Shown: positions 53,034-62,774 of the stretch, piece after piece
Numbering within the stretch: position 1 is the first letter of the stretch
Layout: each line of letters opens with the position of its first letter
Source: Butyrivibrio proteoclasticus P6B7
GTDB taxonomy: Bacteria > Bacillota > Clostridia > Lachnospirales > Lachnospiraceae
Assembly (NCBI RefSeq): GCF_000622085.1
Contig: NZ_JHWL01000002.1
Span: 1-64,000, forward strand
Length of the DNA: 64,000 nucleotides
Direction: 5' to 3'
Made by a program: the position numbers and the translations under genes
Notes under the pieces: generated by a model
What the model was told of the DNA's origin: nothing
Database searches by the model: none
The model's input: only the letters and a program-made list of their open reading frames with translations

Positions 53034-55199
53034 GTGAAGCGTTATTCACACAAAGCTAATCGTGACGTAATTCTAAGACTTGGCTCCATAGGAATTGGAG
53101 TTATTCTTAATGTTCTACTAACACTTCTGGCAAAGTATTTAAAAGTCCCTATGTTTTTGAATACAGCAGGCACTATAGCGGTGGCTGCTATTGGTGGTGC
53201 ACTGCCTGGTATTCTCACCGGTATCATTACCAATATGGTCTGCAACGTCTTTATTGAGGTGTCCATGTATTTTGGCGTTATAAGCGTTCTTATAGCCATT
53301 TTTACCGCAGCCTTTGTCAAAAAGTATTCCTACCATAACGTTAAGACCACAGTTTTATTTATTGTTCTTTCCGGAATAATAAGCGGAGGCGGAAGCGCCG
53401 GAATTCAGTGGTTTCTTTTTCATGGTCCCCAGATAGAATTCCTTATAGATTCTGTTAATGGAATTTCTGCAGCCACAGGGCTTCCAACATTCTTGTCCTT
53501 TATGCTGGTCAATATCATCGTAAACATTGTGGATATGGCCATATGTCTTTTTATTGCTATTATCTGTTTCTCGCTGATTCCAGAAAGGATATTAAAGCGA
53601 ATTAGAGATGGCAGGTGGAGACAGAGACCTCTCTCAGACGATGAAATGAGGTCTATGAAGCTGTGGGGTAAGAGTACGAGATATTCCATGAGAGCTAGAC
53701 TTGCGCTGGTTCTTCTTGGCGTATCCTTCATGATCATTATCATCATGAGCTGGATAGAGCTCCGATTCTATTTTGAAGAGAAACTTGAGGAGAAAAGAGA
53801 GGTAGTCGTAAATGCCGCTAAATTTGCTGCCTCTGTTGTTGATCCTGAAATGGTTGATGATTACCTTAAAGAAGGTGAATCAGCCCCTGGTTATAAGGAA
53901 ACAGAGGAGCTTTTATATAAGATTAGAGATAACGCCGTTGGAATCGGCTATCTATACATAGTCAAGATAGATAAATATAAGTGTACCTTTATTTTCGATT
54001 TGGATGCATCAAAAGAGTATGAACAATTGGGCTTTAATGATGATACTGAAGGCTTTGCCCCTGGAGAAAGCGTACCTATAGAAGAACCCTTTAAGCCTTA
54101 TCTGGATGACCTTCTTGCAGGAAAAAAGATACCAACTGTGGAATCAAGGGGTGAGTGGAAGTGGCTTTTGACTGCCTATTATCCTATATATAACTCTAAG
54201 GGAGAATGTGTGGCATATGCTGGTGCTGATGCAACACTGGAGTATATCCCCAATTATATAGGGAATTTCTTTGCAAAGATTTTCCTTATTATGTCCGGAA
54301 TTCTGATCTCAATCCTTGCTTATGGTCTTTGGAATACCGGCGCTTACATGGTTTATCCTATTAACACCATTGCCATGGGTGTTGAGAAGTTCATTAAGGC
54401 GGGGGATGATCAAAAGAAGCTGGATGAAGCTATCAAGGAGCTTAGAAACTATGATGTTCACACAGATGATGAGGTAGAAAAGCTCTATCATTCCATCTGT
54501 GATATGGCTCTTAACCAGGCTGAGCAGATGCGCAGTATCAGGCATTTCTCTGAAAGCACAGCCAAGATGCAGGATGGACTTATCATTACCATGGCGGATC
54601 TTGTTGAGAAAAGAGATTCCGACACTGGCTCCCACACCCAGAAAACTGCAGCTTATGTAAAGATTATTGTAGAGGGGCTTAAGGAAAAGGGCTACTATGC
54701 AGGAAAGATGACTCCTAAGTTTATGTCCGATGTTATCCGAAGTGCGCCTCTTCATGACATAGGTAAGATCAATATCTCTGACAGCGTCCTTAATAAGCAC
54801 GGAAAACTGACTGACGATGAGTATGAGATCATAAAGTCCCATACTATTGCAGGTAAGCAGATTATGGAGAATGCTATTTCAACTATTGAAGGAGATAACT
54901 ACCTTAAGGAAGCCAGGAACATGGCAGCTTATCATCATGAAAGATGGGATGGAACAGGTTATCCCGAGGGCCTTCACGGTGAGGTAATTCCCCTTTCAGC
55001 AAGAATCATGGCCGTTGCAGATGAGTTCGATGCCCTGACTTCTGAAAGAGTCTACAAGAAGCCTTTCTCCTTTGATGAGGCCATGAATATGATAAGAGAA
55101 GGGTCAGGCACTGCCTTTGATCCTAAGTGCGTAGAAGTATTTGTTGATGCCATCGCTGAAGTTAAGGTTGTTTACAGAAAGTACAACAGGAACATTTGA
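53034..55199 (+). CDS. membrane HD-GYP sensor protein
   Basis: A 721-residue protein. An N-terminal membrane unit of about six helices (12-185) resembles a transporter-like/MASE sensor (LNTAGTIAVAAIGGALPGILTG as in ECF S-component-like folds; quoted in part). Then come a helix (about 222-245), an extracellular Cache-like domain (about 250-410), another helix, a HAMP-like linker, and an HD-GYP domain with His574-Asp575 (LHDIGKINI) and G642-Y643-P644. A working cyclic-dinucleotide phosphodiesterase is expected. Start is GTG 53034 with GGAGG eight bases before. It ends at the hybrid kinase gene. Confidence 0.9.
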   Translation: MKRYSHKANRDVILRLGSIGIGVILNVLLTLLAKYLKVPMFLNTAGTIAVAAIGGALPGILTGIITNMVCNVFIEVSMYFGVISVLIAIFTAAFVKKYSYHNVKTTVLFIVLSGIISGGGSAGIQWFLFHGPQIEFLIDSVNGISAATGLPTFLSFMLVNIIVNIVDMAICLFIAIICFSLIPERILKRIRDGRWRQRPLSDDEMRSMKLWGKSTRYSMRARLALVLLGVSFMIIIIMSWIELRFYFEEKLEEKREVVVNAAKFAASVVDPEMVDDYLKEGESAPGYKETEELLYKIRDNAVGIGYLYIVKIDKYKCTFIFDLDASKEYEQLGFNDDTEGFAPGESVPIEEPFKPYLDDLLAGKKIPTVESRGEWKWLLTAYYPIYNSKGECVAYAGADATLEYIPNYIGNFFAKIFLIMSGILISILAYGLWNTGAYMVYPINTIAMGVEKFIKAGDDQKKLDEAIKELRNYDVHTDDEVEKLYHSICDMALNQAEQMRSIRHFSESTAKMQDGLIITMADLVEKRDSDTGSHTQKTAAYVKIIVEGLKEKGYYAGKMTPKFMSDVIRSAPLHDIGKINISDSVLNKHGKLTDDEYEIIKSHTIAGKQIMENAISTIEGDNYLKEARNMAAYHHERWDGTGYPEGLHGEVIPLSARIMAVADEFDALTSERVYKKPFSFDEAMNMIREGSGTAFDPKCVEVFVDAIAEVKVVYRKYNRNI

Positions 55200-55225
55200 T
55201 CATAAACTTTGTAAGGAGTTTATCT

Positions 55226-58200
55226 GTGAGTAAAAGAAATCTTAAGGTCAGGATCATAGCTTCGTTATCAGTAGCTGCCCTTTTTATGACAGCTCTTTTG
55301 CCAAGTGCTGTTGTAAGGGCAAATAGCTATGAATCTGATGGAAGTAGTACTAATGAAATATATGATGGGTACGGCGGCGGATATGCTGCAACCGGGCAGA
55401 TAGAAGGGGTGGGTTATTCTGCTGAAGTTTATGATGCTTCTAACGGACTTCCTACCTCTGATGCCATGTTCCTAATAGGGTCAAATAAGGGCCATGTTTG
55501 GATTGGCGGCTATAGTGGTGTTATTCGCTATGATGGATCTGCCTTTGACAGGCTTAGTACTGAAGATGGTCTTACCAGTGCCAGAGCTTTGTTTGAAGAT
55601 AGTAAGGGCAGAATCTGGGTTGGAACCAATGATAACGGAGTGGTTGTCATTGATGGCGAAACAAGAACCCATATTACCTACAAGGAAGGACTGCCATCTT
55701 CCTCTATCAGAGAATTTGCAGAGGATCTTGAGGGTAATATCTTTGTAGGAACAACTTCAGGTGTTTGCTATATTGATGAGAATTTTAACGTTATAAATAT
55801 CACTGATGGAATCCTTAGAGGTGAGAGAATTCTTAAATTGGATTCAGATTCCAATGGAAGAATCTATGGACAAAGTTCCAGCGGTATAGTGTTTGCCATC
55901 GATAAATGTAGAATAACTGAGGCATACAGAAGCCAGGATCTGGGAGTTGAGAAGATTACTTCTATTCTTGCTGACCCTAATAATCCAGGAATGGTTTATT
56001 TTGGAACAGAAAGCAAGAACTTATACTATGGAACCTTTGGATTTAGATCCAGCTATCTTAAGCGCATAGACATGTCGCCTTTTTCAGATGTTCACTGGCT
56101 TAGCTATGATTGCGGAAGAGTATGGGTTGCTTCAACAAGTAAGATCGGTTTTATAGATGATAATAATCGCTTTCATATGGTAACTAATGTGCCCTTCTAT
56201 AGCGGCATTGAGATGATGACTTCTGACTATCAGGGAAATATGTGGTTTGCGTCATCTACCCAGGGTGTTATGAAGATTGTCACCAACAATTTTGCCAATA
56301 TCACCGAAAAGGAAGGACTGCCAGAAGAGGTTACCAACGCAGTCTGCCAGTACAACAACGTGCTCTACATTGGTACAGATAATGGACTTAGGATCCTTCG
56401 TGAAAATGGTGAGAGGATAAGAAATGAACTGACAGACCTTTTAGAGGGTACGCGAATTCGCTGCATCAAGGGTGATGATAAAGGAAACCTTTGGGTGGGC
56501 ACCTATACCAATGACATTGGACTTGTATGCATGAGAAGTGATGGCTCTATCAAGACCTACACCACTGCAAATGGCTTACCCAGCAACCAGATAAGAAGTA
56601 TTTCTTTTACAGAAAAGGGCGGTGTACTGCTGGGAACAAATAATGGTCTTGCTATTGTCTTTCGAGGAATGGTTACAAGAACCGTTGGTGTTGGATTAGG
56701 TATCAAGAATCCTGTATTCCTTACAGTAGAGGAAGTTGACGATGGAGTGATCTTTGCCGGGTCTGACGGTGATGGATTGTATATCATAGATGGCTATGAT
56801 ATCACCAGGATTGGTCGTGATGACGGCCTTACCAGTGATGTTGTCCTTAGGATCATAAAGGATGAGAAAAGAGATATCATATGGGTCATAACCTCTAACT
56901 CTATTGAATATTACAAGGATGGAGTAGCTACTGCGGTTACTACATTCCCATTTAACAATAACTACGATCTGTTTATTGACGACAATGATGTGGCTTGGAT
57001 TCTGTCTTCCTATGGCGTTTATTCTGTTAAAGTACAGGATATGATAAATGATAACGTCACAGATTATAAGGTGTATACGGTTGAAAAGGGATTGCCCTTT
57101 GCTGTAACTGCCAATTCCTATTGTGCACGAGACGATGAGGGAAATCTTTTTATTTCAGGTCGTGAAGGTGTTATAAAGGTTAATGTTGACAGCTTTTTTG
57201 AAGAGAACGTTCCGTTAAAGGTTGGAGTAAATTCAATCTTTTGCGGTGATGAAAAAATTATGCCATCTGCAGATGGAACTTATAGACTGCCGCCAAGTAA
57301 GGACCGTATCCAGGTTAATGCCTCTGTAATGGATTACACTATGCTCAATCCTCTGATCCACATCTACTTAGAGGGCGGACCTGATGCCGGTATTACTGCG
57401 AACAGAAATAAGATCTTTCCATTGGAGTATACTAACCTTGCCTATGGAACCTACACCCTGCATATTCAGGTCCTTGATTCCACTAGTTTGGTTGTGATTC
57501 AGGATGAAAGCTTTAAGATCGTAAAAGAGCCAAGACTAGCGGAGCTTTTGTTTACAAGGATTCTATTTGCCCTGGTTCTTGCGGCTATTACAGGCTTCAT
57601 GGTTTGGAGAATCATGAGATCCACAGTCATTAGAAGACAGTACGATGAGATCAGCAAGGCCAAGGAGGAGGCAGAAAGAGCTAACACCTCCAAGTCCAGA
57701 TTCCTTGCCAATATGTCCCATGAGATCAGAACCCCTATCAATACCATTAAGGGTATGAATGAAATGATCCTAAGAGAGGATCCAACGGGAGTACCAAGGA
57801 ATTATTTCCTTTCCATGATCAATTACTCCTATGATATTAAGAACGCCACAGAGTCATTGCTTGGTCTTATCAATGACCTTCTTGATATTTCCAAGATTGA
57901 GTCTGGTAAGATGCACCTTGTGGAGCTTGAGTATGACGTTCAGGATGCTATACGCTCAATTGTATCCATGATTCGTGTCAGAAGTATAGAAAAAGAGCTT
58001 ACTTTTGACGTTGTAGTTGATGAGATGCTTCCAAAGCGTATGTATGGCGATATGAGTAAGATCAAGCAGATTCTTCTTAACCTTCTTACCAACGCTGTGA
58101 AGTATACAGAAAAGGGTGGCTTCCTTCTTAATATCTCTATGGAAGCCAGAACAAACGATGTTTGCAGCCTTCGCTTTTCTGTTAAGGATACAGGAATTGG

Positions 58201-59476
58201 CGTTAAAGAAGAGGATATGGATAAGCTCTTTTCCGCCTATGAAAGACTTGACGAAGAGAAGAACAGTGCTATTCAGGGAACAGGTCTTGGCCTTGATATC
58301 TCTCGAAGATTTGCTGAGCTAATGGGTGGAAAGCTTTGGTGCGAAAGTGTCTATGGCCAGGGTTCAGAGTTCATCCTTACTCTTGATCAGAAGATCGTAG
58401 ATGAGACCCCGCTTGGTGTATTTATAGAGCATGACAATGAGAGTGCTAAAGGACCGTACATTCCTAAGTTTATTGCTCCTGATGCTGACATTCTTGTAGT
58501 TGACGATAACCCTATGAACCTTAGTGTTATCAAGGGCCTTCTTAAGGCAACCAAAGTGTTTGTTACTACTGCGGAAAGCGGAGAGGATGCTATTGATAAG
58601 ATAAAGAGCAGCCACTTTGATGTGGTTCTTCTTGACCATATGATGCCTGGCATGGATGGAATAGAAACTGTTGGTATTATCAGGCAGTACTATCCAGACC
58701 TTCCTGTATATGCTCTTACGGCCAATGCAACGGCAGGTGAGGAGTTCTACATTTCCAAGGGCTTTAATGGTTATCTTCCTAAGCCTGTCGAAAGTGAGCT
58801 TCTTGAAAAGACAATTATGAAGCACATTCCAGAGTCTATGATGGAGAAGCCTACTGCTGAAGAAGCATTTGAGGAGCTTACAGAGATTCCTGAAAACATG
58901 CAGTGGATCAATGAGGTTGAGGGTCTTTCTGTGGAGGATGGAATCAAGAATTCCGGAGGAATTTCTTCGTATATCTTTGCTCTGGAGCTGTTCTTTGATA
59001 CCATCGATGACAATTCAAAGGTAATAAGAGAAGCCTACGACACCAATAATATAAGACTTTATACCATCAAGGTTCACTCTCTTAAGAGCTCAGCCCGTAT
59101 CATTGGAGCCAAGGCTTTATCAGAGCTGGCAGAAAAGCTTGAGGATGCAGGTAACCATAAGGATGAGAACTTCATCCATGAGAATACAGATCAGTTCCTT
59201 GATGATTACGCAGCTTATAAGGATAAGCTGGCACTTATCAAGGGCGGCATCGAGTCAGATGAAGGCAAGGAGCCTATTCCTGAGGATGAGCTTAAGGATG
59301 CCTTTGAGGCGTTAAAAGAGCTGATTCCTATGATGGACTATGACTCAGTAGAAATGATCCTGGGTCAGCTTAATGAATACAAGCTTCCAGAAAAAGAGGG
59401 AGAAGTAATAAAATCATTAAATAAAATGCTTAAGGGCTTTGAGTGGGAAGCAATGGAAGAGCTTATAGGCAAATGA
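55226..59476 (+). CDS. hybrid histidine kinase with Reg_prop propeller sensor
   Basis: A 1416-residue protein: signal peptide (to about 38), an extracytoplasmic two-component propeller with many Reg_prop repeats (for example GHVWIGGYSGVIRYDG, GRIWVGTNDNGVVVIDG, GNMWFASSTQGVMKI), a Y_Y_Y domain (about 665-755), one membrane helix (about 775-797), HisKA with His832 (MSHEIRTPINT), HATPase (KDTGIGV, GTGLGLDIS), a receiver with Asp1137 (LLDHMMPGMDG), and an Hpt with His1284 (KVHSLKSSARIIGA). A full phosphorelay in one chain is therefore present. GTG 55226 is chosen because of AAGGAG at 55213-55218; a TTG at 55196 is less good. Confidence 0.93.
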   Translation: MSKRNLKVRIIASLSVAALFMTALLPSAVVRANSYESDGSSTNEIYDGYGGGYAATGQIEGVGYSAEVYDASNGLPTSDAMFLIGSNKGHVWIGGYSGVIRYDGSAFDRLSTEDGLTSARALFEDSKGRIWVGTNDNGVVVIDGETRTHITYKEGLPSSSIREFAEDLEGNIFVGTTSGVCYIDENFNVINITDGILRGERILKLDSDSNGRIYGQSSSGIVFAIDKCRITEAYRSQDLGVEKITSILADPNNPGMVYFGTESKNLYYGTFGFRSSYLKRIDMSPFSDVHWLSYDCGRVWVASTSKIGFIDDNNRFHMVTNVPFYSGIEMMTSDYQGNMWFASSTQGVMKIVTNNFANITEKEGLPEEVTNAVCQYNNVLYIGTDNGLRILRENGERIRNELTDLLEGTRIRCIKGDDKGNLWVGTYTNDIGLVCMRSDGSIKTYTTANGLPSNQIRSISFTEKGGVLLGTNNGLAIVFRGMVTRTVGVGLGIKNPVFLTVEEVDDGVIFAGSDGDGLYIIDGYDITRIGRDDGLTSDVVLRIIKDEKRDIIWVITSNSIEYYKDGVATAVTTFPFNNNYDLFIDDNDVAWILSSYGVYSVKVQDMINDNVTDYKVYTVEKGLPFAVTANSYCARDDEGNLFISGREGVIKVNVDSFFEENVPLKVGVNSIFCGDEKIMPSADGTYRLPPSKDRIQVNASVMDYTMLNPLIHIYLEGGPDAGITANRNKIFPLEYTNLAYGTYTLHIQVLDSTSLVVIQDESFKIVKEPRLAELLFTRILFALVLAAITGFMVWRIMRSTVIRRQYDEISKAKEEAERANTSKSRFLANMSHEIRTPINTIKGMNEMILREDPTGVPRNYFLSMINYSYDIKNATESLLGLINDLLDISKIESGKMHLVELEYDVQDAIRSIVSMIRVRSIEKELTFDVVVDEMLPKRMYGDMSKIKQILLNLLTNAVKYTEKGGFLLNISMEARTNDVCSLRFSVKDTGIGVKEEDMDKLFSAYERLDEEKNSAIQGTGLGLDISRRFAELMGGKLWCESVYGQGSEFILTLDQKIVDETPLGVFIEHDNESAKGPYIPKFIAPDADILVVDDNPMNLSVIKGLLKATKVFVTTAESGEDAIDKIKSSHFDVVLLDHMMPGMDGIETVGIIRQYYPDLPVYALTANATAGEEFYISKGFNGYLPKPVESELLEKTIMKHIPESMMEKPTAEEAFEELTEIPENMQWINEVEGLSVEDGIKNSGGISSYIFALELFFDTIDDNSKVIREAYDTNNIRLYTIKVHSLKSSARIIGAKALSELAEKLEDAGNHKDENFIHENTDQFLDDYAAYKDKLALIKGGIESDEGKEPIPEDELKDAFEALKELIPMMDYDSVEMILGQLNEYKLPEKEGEVIKSLNKMLKGFEWEAMEELIGK

Positions 59477-59492
59477 CATTGAGGGGATAAAT

Positions 59493-61877
59493 ATGTTTGA
59501 GTTTTTAAAGCTCCATCAAATTAATATAATGCTGGCGCTTAGTGCCACCTGCTTTACCTTTGGAATCCTAATGTTTATCACAAGATTTCTTGATAAAAGA
59601 AGGCGACTTATTCTGATTCTTATGGAATTCATAGCAGCCTTTCTTCTTTACTTTGACAGGATGGCATATCTTTACTCTGGAGATTTGAGTAATACAGGCA
59701 TTATTATGACCAGAGTCAGCAACTTTGTCGTTTTCTTTCTGACTTCTGCAGTGGTGTATGGTTTTAACCTGTATCTGATGGACCTTTTACGGGTTGAAGG
59801 AAAGCAGACGGTGATTCCAAAGAGGCTTATCTTTGTAAGCTATGCCTCATTATTTGGAATGGCTCTTGTTGTGATTTCACAGTTTACTGGCTTTATATAT
59901 TACTTTGACGCAAATAATGTTTATCACAGAGGTATTGGTTTTTTCCTAAATTATGTTACGCCCCTTGTATGCCCACTTATTCAATATACTGTAGTTGTTA
60001 ATTACAGAAAGGTATTTAGTAAATTCATTTATACAGCCCTGGTACTGTTCATCTTCGTGCCTATCATTACAGGAGTTATCCAGTATTTTGCCTATGGAAT
60101 ATCCATTGTAAATATGGCAATTGTATTTGTATCCATGACTTTGTATATCTTTTCCTATCTGGATATAAACGAAACGGTTTTGAGAGCTCACAGGCTGGAG
60201 ATGAAGGAGTTGCAGGAAGAGAAGAAGAGTATGCTTCGCCTTTTCGACGAGACAGCCAATGCCTTTGTTGTGGCCATAGAGAAAAGAAATCCATTCTTTG
60301 ATGGTTATTCTAAAAGAACTGCAGACTTTGCACTTAGAATAGCAAAGGCTGTTGGAAAAAATGATGAAGAGTGCGATGAGATTTACTATTCAGCTCTTTT
60401 GCATGATGTTGGAATAGCCAGCATTCCTATAGAGATTCTTTCCAAGAAACCAGAAGACCTTACAGATGATGACAGGAAGACTTTTCAAAAAATACCGGAT
60501 ATAAGCAGGGATATTCTTTCAAGAATTAAAGAGTATCCATATCTAAGTGATAATGCTATCTATAGTCATGAGCGATACGATGGTTCCGGATTTCCAAAGG
60601 GCTTAAAGGGAGATGAGATTCCAGAAATCGCCAGAATCATTGCTGTTGCTGACGCTTATAACTTTATGTCTTCATCAAATGGCTATAGGGGCCCATATCC
60701 CTACTTTACTATAAGGGAAGAATTCATTAAGCAGGCAGGAATTACTTATGATGCCAAGTTTGCAGCAGCCATGGTTGATATTATGGACAGGGATTTTGCT
60801 GAAGGGTCAGAAGATAAGCTTGTTCAGTTTGAAAAAGAGCTTAAGTGTGATCAGTTCAGAGATTCTGTCTCCACAGGTATTCCTCTAAAGCAGGATCTAA
60901 CAAGAATCAGGTTTAAGAGCTTCCCTCTCGTAATTAAGGGTAGAAAGTTCAGTGATCCATATATTCTTTTGTTTGATTCCTTTGATGGTCATGTACACTA
61001 TGATCCAAGGGCCATCAAGGCATACTTCTATACTGAGTACAGTGAGATCTGGTTCGATGGACATTTTAATTCCATAGGAGCAAGAAACATGGAAGTAGGC
61101 AGTATGGAAAAGAATGACAGTTCTGATAATGTGGGCAAAGTTGTGGGAATGGGTGAATCCTTTGAAATTGTTGCTGGTAGATATGAAGACCACATTAAGA
61201 TTGAAATGAAGAGCTCAAAGGGTAAGTTTGATGCTATCATTGCCCTTGATGATAATTCCAAGTCAGCATTTATCGGTCTTACTGGAGAAAACTGTTATAT
61301 TAAAGATATTGAAGTTGTGGAGACCAACCAAAGGATTGCAGCAGATGATATTAAGAAGATTGCAGATAAGGTCAGCTATATAGACCGCATGGTTTCCGAC
61401 CTTCCTAATGTTCAGATCGATCAGCCTATTGCCTTTGGAACCCAGGCAGTTCTTGTGGAGGACGGACTTAGGATTGATTTCCATTCCATGAGTCTTCCGG
61501 CATCAGCCCTTGTATGGCAGTGCCCATATATTGTTCTGTTTTATTCAGATGATAAAAAGCTTTGGGGTGAGAACTATAAAGGATATGCCATGATCAAGAT
61601 AAATGGCGAGGTTTCAGGACAAAAGGGATTGTCAGAGAATAACTTCTCCATGAAGAGACTGGATACCTTCCCTGGATGGGATCAATGGAAGGAAAAGAAC
61701 AAAGAGGGAATCGAGTGTTCAGTTCGCTTTGCCAAGAGAGGAAATAAGATCACTGTGTATACAGAAAATCTTGGCGTAGAGATTGAGAATACCACCACAA
61801 TCCTTGATGGAAGTAAGGACGTATACGTCTCTATTACAGGAGATCAGGTGGCCCTTACTGATATAAGGGTTAGATAA
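59493..61877 (+). CDS. 7TM HD-GYP-like protein with duplicated C-terminal beta domain
   Basis: A 794-residue protein. N-terminal about 235 residues hold seven helices (7TM sensor type), then a helical linker and an HD-GYP domain whose motif is HDVGI (304-308; the usual Lys is Ile) and GFP (366-368) in place of GYP. Residues about 470-610 and 659-794 look like two copies of one beta-sandwich: IRFKSF/RIDFHS and PYILLFD/PYIVLFYS, and LTGENCYIKDIEVV/ITGDQVALTDIRVR, at matching positions. It is probably altered in phosphodiesterase activity and may bind a ligand or glycan-like target. GAGGGGAT precedes ATG 59493. Confidence 0.85.
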   Translation: MFEFLKLHQINIMLALSATCFTFGILMFITRFLDKRRRLILILMEFIAAFLLYFDRMAYLYSGDLSNTGIIMTRVSNFVVFFLTSAVVYGFNLYLMDLLRVEGKQTVIPKRLIFVSYASLFGMALVVISQFTGFIYYFDANNVYHRGIGFFLNYVTPLVCPLIQYTVVVNYRKVFSKFIYTALVLFIFVPIITGVIQYFAYGISIVNMAIVFVSMTLYIFSYLDINETVLRAHRLEMKELQEEKKSMLRLFDETANAFVVAIEKRNPFFDGYSKRTADFALRIAKAVGKNDEECDEIYYSALLHDVGIASIPIEILSKKPEDLTDDDRKTFQKIPDISRDILSRIKEYPYLSDNAIYSHERYDGSGFPKGLKGDEIPEIARIIAVADAYNFMSSSNGYRGPYPYFTIREEFIKQAGITYDAKFAAAMVDIMDRDFAEGSEDKLVQFEKELKCDQFRDSVSTGIPLKQDLTRIRFKSFPLVIKGRKFSDPYILLFDSFDGHVHYDPRAIKAYFYTEYSEIWFDGHFNSIGARNMEVGSMEKNDSSDNVGKVVGMGESFEIVAGRYEDHIKIEMKSSKGKFDAIIALDDNSKSAFIGLTGENCYIKDIEVVETNQRIAADDIKKIADKVSYIDRMVSDLPNVQIDQPIAFGTQAVLVEDGLRIDFHSMSLPASALVWQCPYIVLFYSDDKKLWGENYKGYAMIKINGEVSGQKGLSENNFSMKRLDTFPGWDQWKEKNKEGIECSVRFAKRGNKITVYTENLGVEIENTTTILDGSKDVYVSITGDQVALTDIRVR

Positions 61878-61941
61878 ATAGTTCTTTTTCATATATTGCA
61901 ATATTTGAGTAAATAAAAGCAACATCAGTACCGGTAATATG

Positions 61942-61950
61942 TGATATGAT
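61942..61950 (+). promoter_or_regulatory. extended -10 promoter of the double receiver gene
   Basis: TG at 61942 and TATGAT at 61945-61950 form an extended -10 element 36 bases before the ATG. The -35 is weak. Confidence 0.45.
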
Positions 61951-61985
61951 TAAATATATACGATATTTAGTATGAAGGAGACCAC

Positions 61986-62744
61986 ATGCAAAAGAATCGC
62001 ATTATGGTAATAGGAGAAAAGGAGACTTTCCTTGTCAAAGTGCTGGTGCAGAAGGTTAAGGATGCTGGTATTGACTGCGTCTTTAAGGACTTTAACATCA
62101 ACGCTATTTGTAATGACTGGGAAGGCACTGATCTGGTTACTATATTTATGGCAGACGGGGACAGACCAGGCGATGATATTATAAGATTTCTTGTAGACAG
62201 GCTTACAGATGAGGGTAAGCTCATGATTCCCATTGGGGAAAAGAATGATATAGCATTTATTGAGAGTCATGTGCCAGAAGATCTTATCTATAAATGTTTT
62301 CTTCGTCCGGTGGACAATGCTGAATACGTAAGTACAGTGGCAGATCTTTTTAACAAGGTTGAAAAAGGCGAATTTAAAAAGAGTATTCTTGTGGTGGATG
62401 ATGATGCCAGCTATCTTGGACTTATCAGAGAATGGCTTAAGGATGATTACAGAGTATCCATGGCTAATTCCGGACTTCAGGCCATCAAGTGGCTTGGTAA
62501 GAACAAGGCTGATCTTATTCTTTTGGATCATGAGATGCCGGTTACCACAGGACCTCAGGTTTTGGAAATGCTTAGAAGCGATGAGGAGACCAAGAACATT
62601 CCAGTAATGTTCCTTACAGGTAAGAGTGATAAGGAAAGCGTTATGGCAGTGGTCTCACTTAAACCAGAAGGCTACTTTTTAAAGACTATTGATAAAAAAG
62701 AGCTATTGGAGAAGCTCTCGGAATTCTTTATTCTCCATAAGTAA
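61986..62744 (+). CDS. double receiver-domain protein
   Basis: A 252-residue protein with two response-regulator receiver domains. The first (about 3-125) lacks the acidic pocket and phospho-Asp motif and is probably a degenerate receiver. The second (about 130-250) is intact: VVDDD acidic pocket near 136-140, phospho-acceptor Asp181 (LLDHEMPVTTG), and switch Thr and Lys (FLTGK, LKTI). No output domain. It may accept phosphate from the upstream hybrid kinase, or pass it on to a diguanylate enzyme elsewhere. GAAGGAG precedes ATG 61986. Confidence 0.9.
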   Translation: MQKNRIMVIGEKETFLVKVLVQKVKDAGIDCVFKDFNINAICNDWEGTDLVTIFMADGDRPGDDIIRFLVDRLTDEGKLMIPIGEKNDIAFIESHVPEDLIYKCFLRPVDNAEYVSTVADLFNKVEKGEFKKSILVVDDDASYLGLIREWLKDDYRVSMANSGLQAIKWLGKNKADLILLDHEMPVTTGPQVLEMLRSDEETKNIPVMFLTGKSDKESVMAVVSLKPEGYFLKTIDKKELLEKLSEFFILHK

Positions 62745-62774
62745 AAATAAACGGGCAAACGGGAAGAGCAATAA

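Noticed and set aside
58364-58825. Open frame of 153 codons on the - strand within the hybrid kinase gene
   Set aside because: It lies antisense to a strongly conserved receiver domain, has no ribosome site and its product is low-complexity; it is a shadow of the codon bias.
61950-62531. Open frame of 193 codons on the - strand over the double receiver gene
   Set aside because: The sense frame has clear receiver motifs and a good ribosome site. The antisense product matches nothing recognisable.
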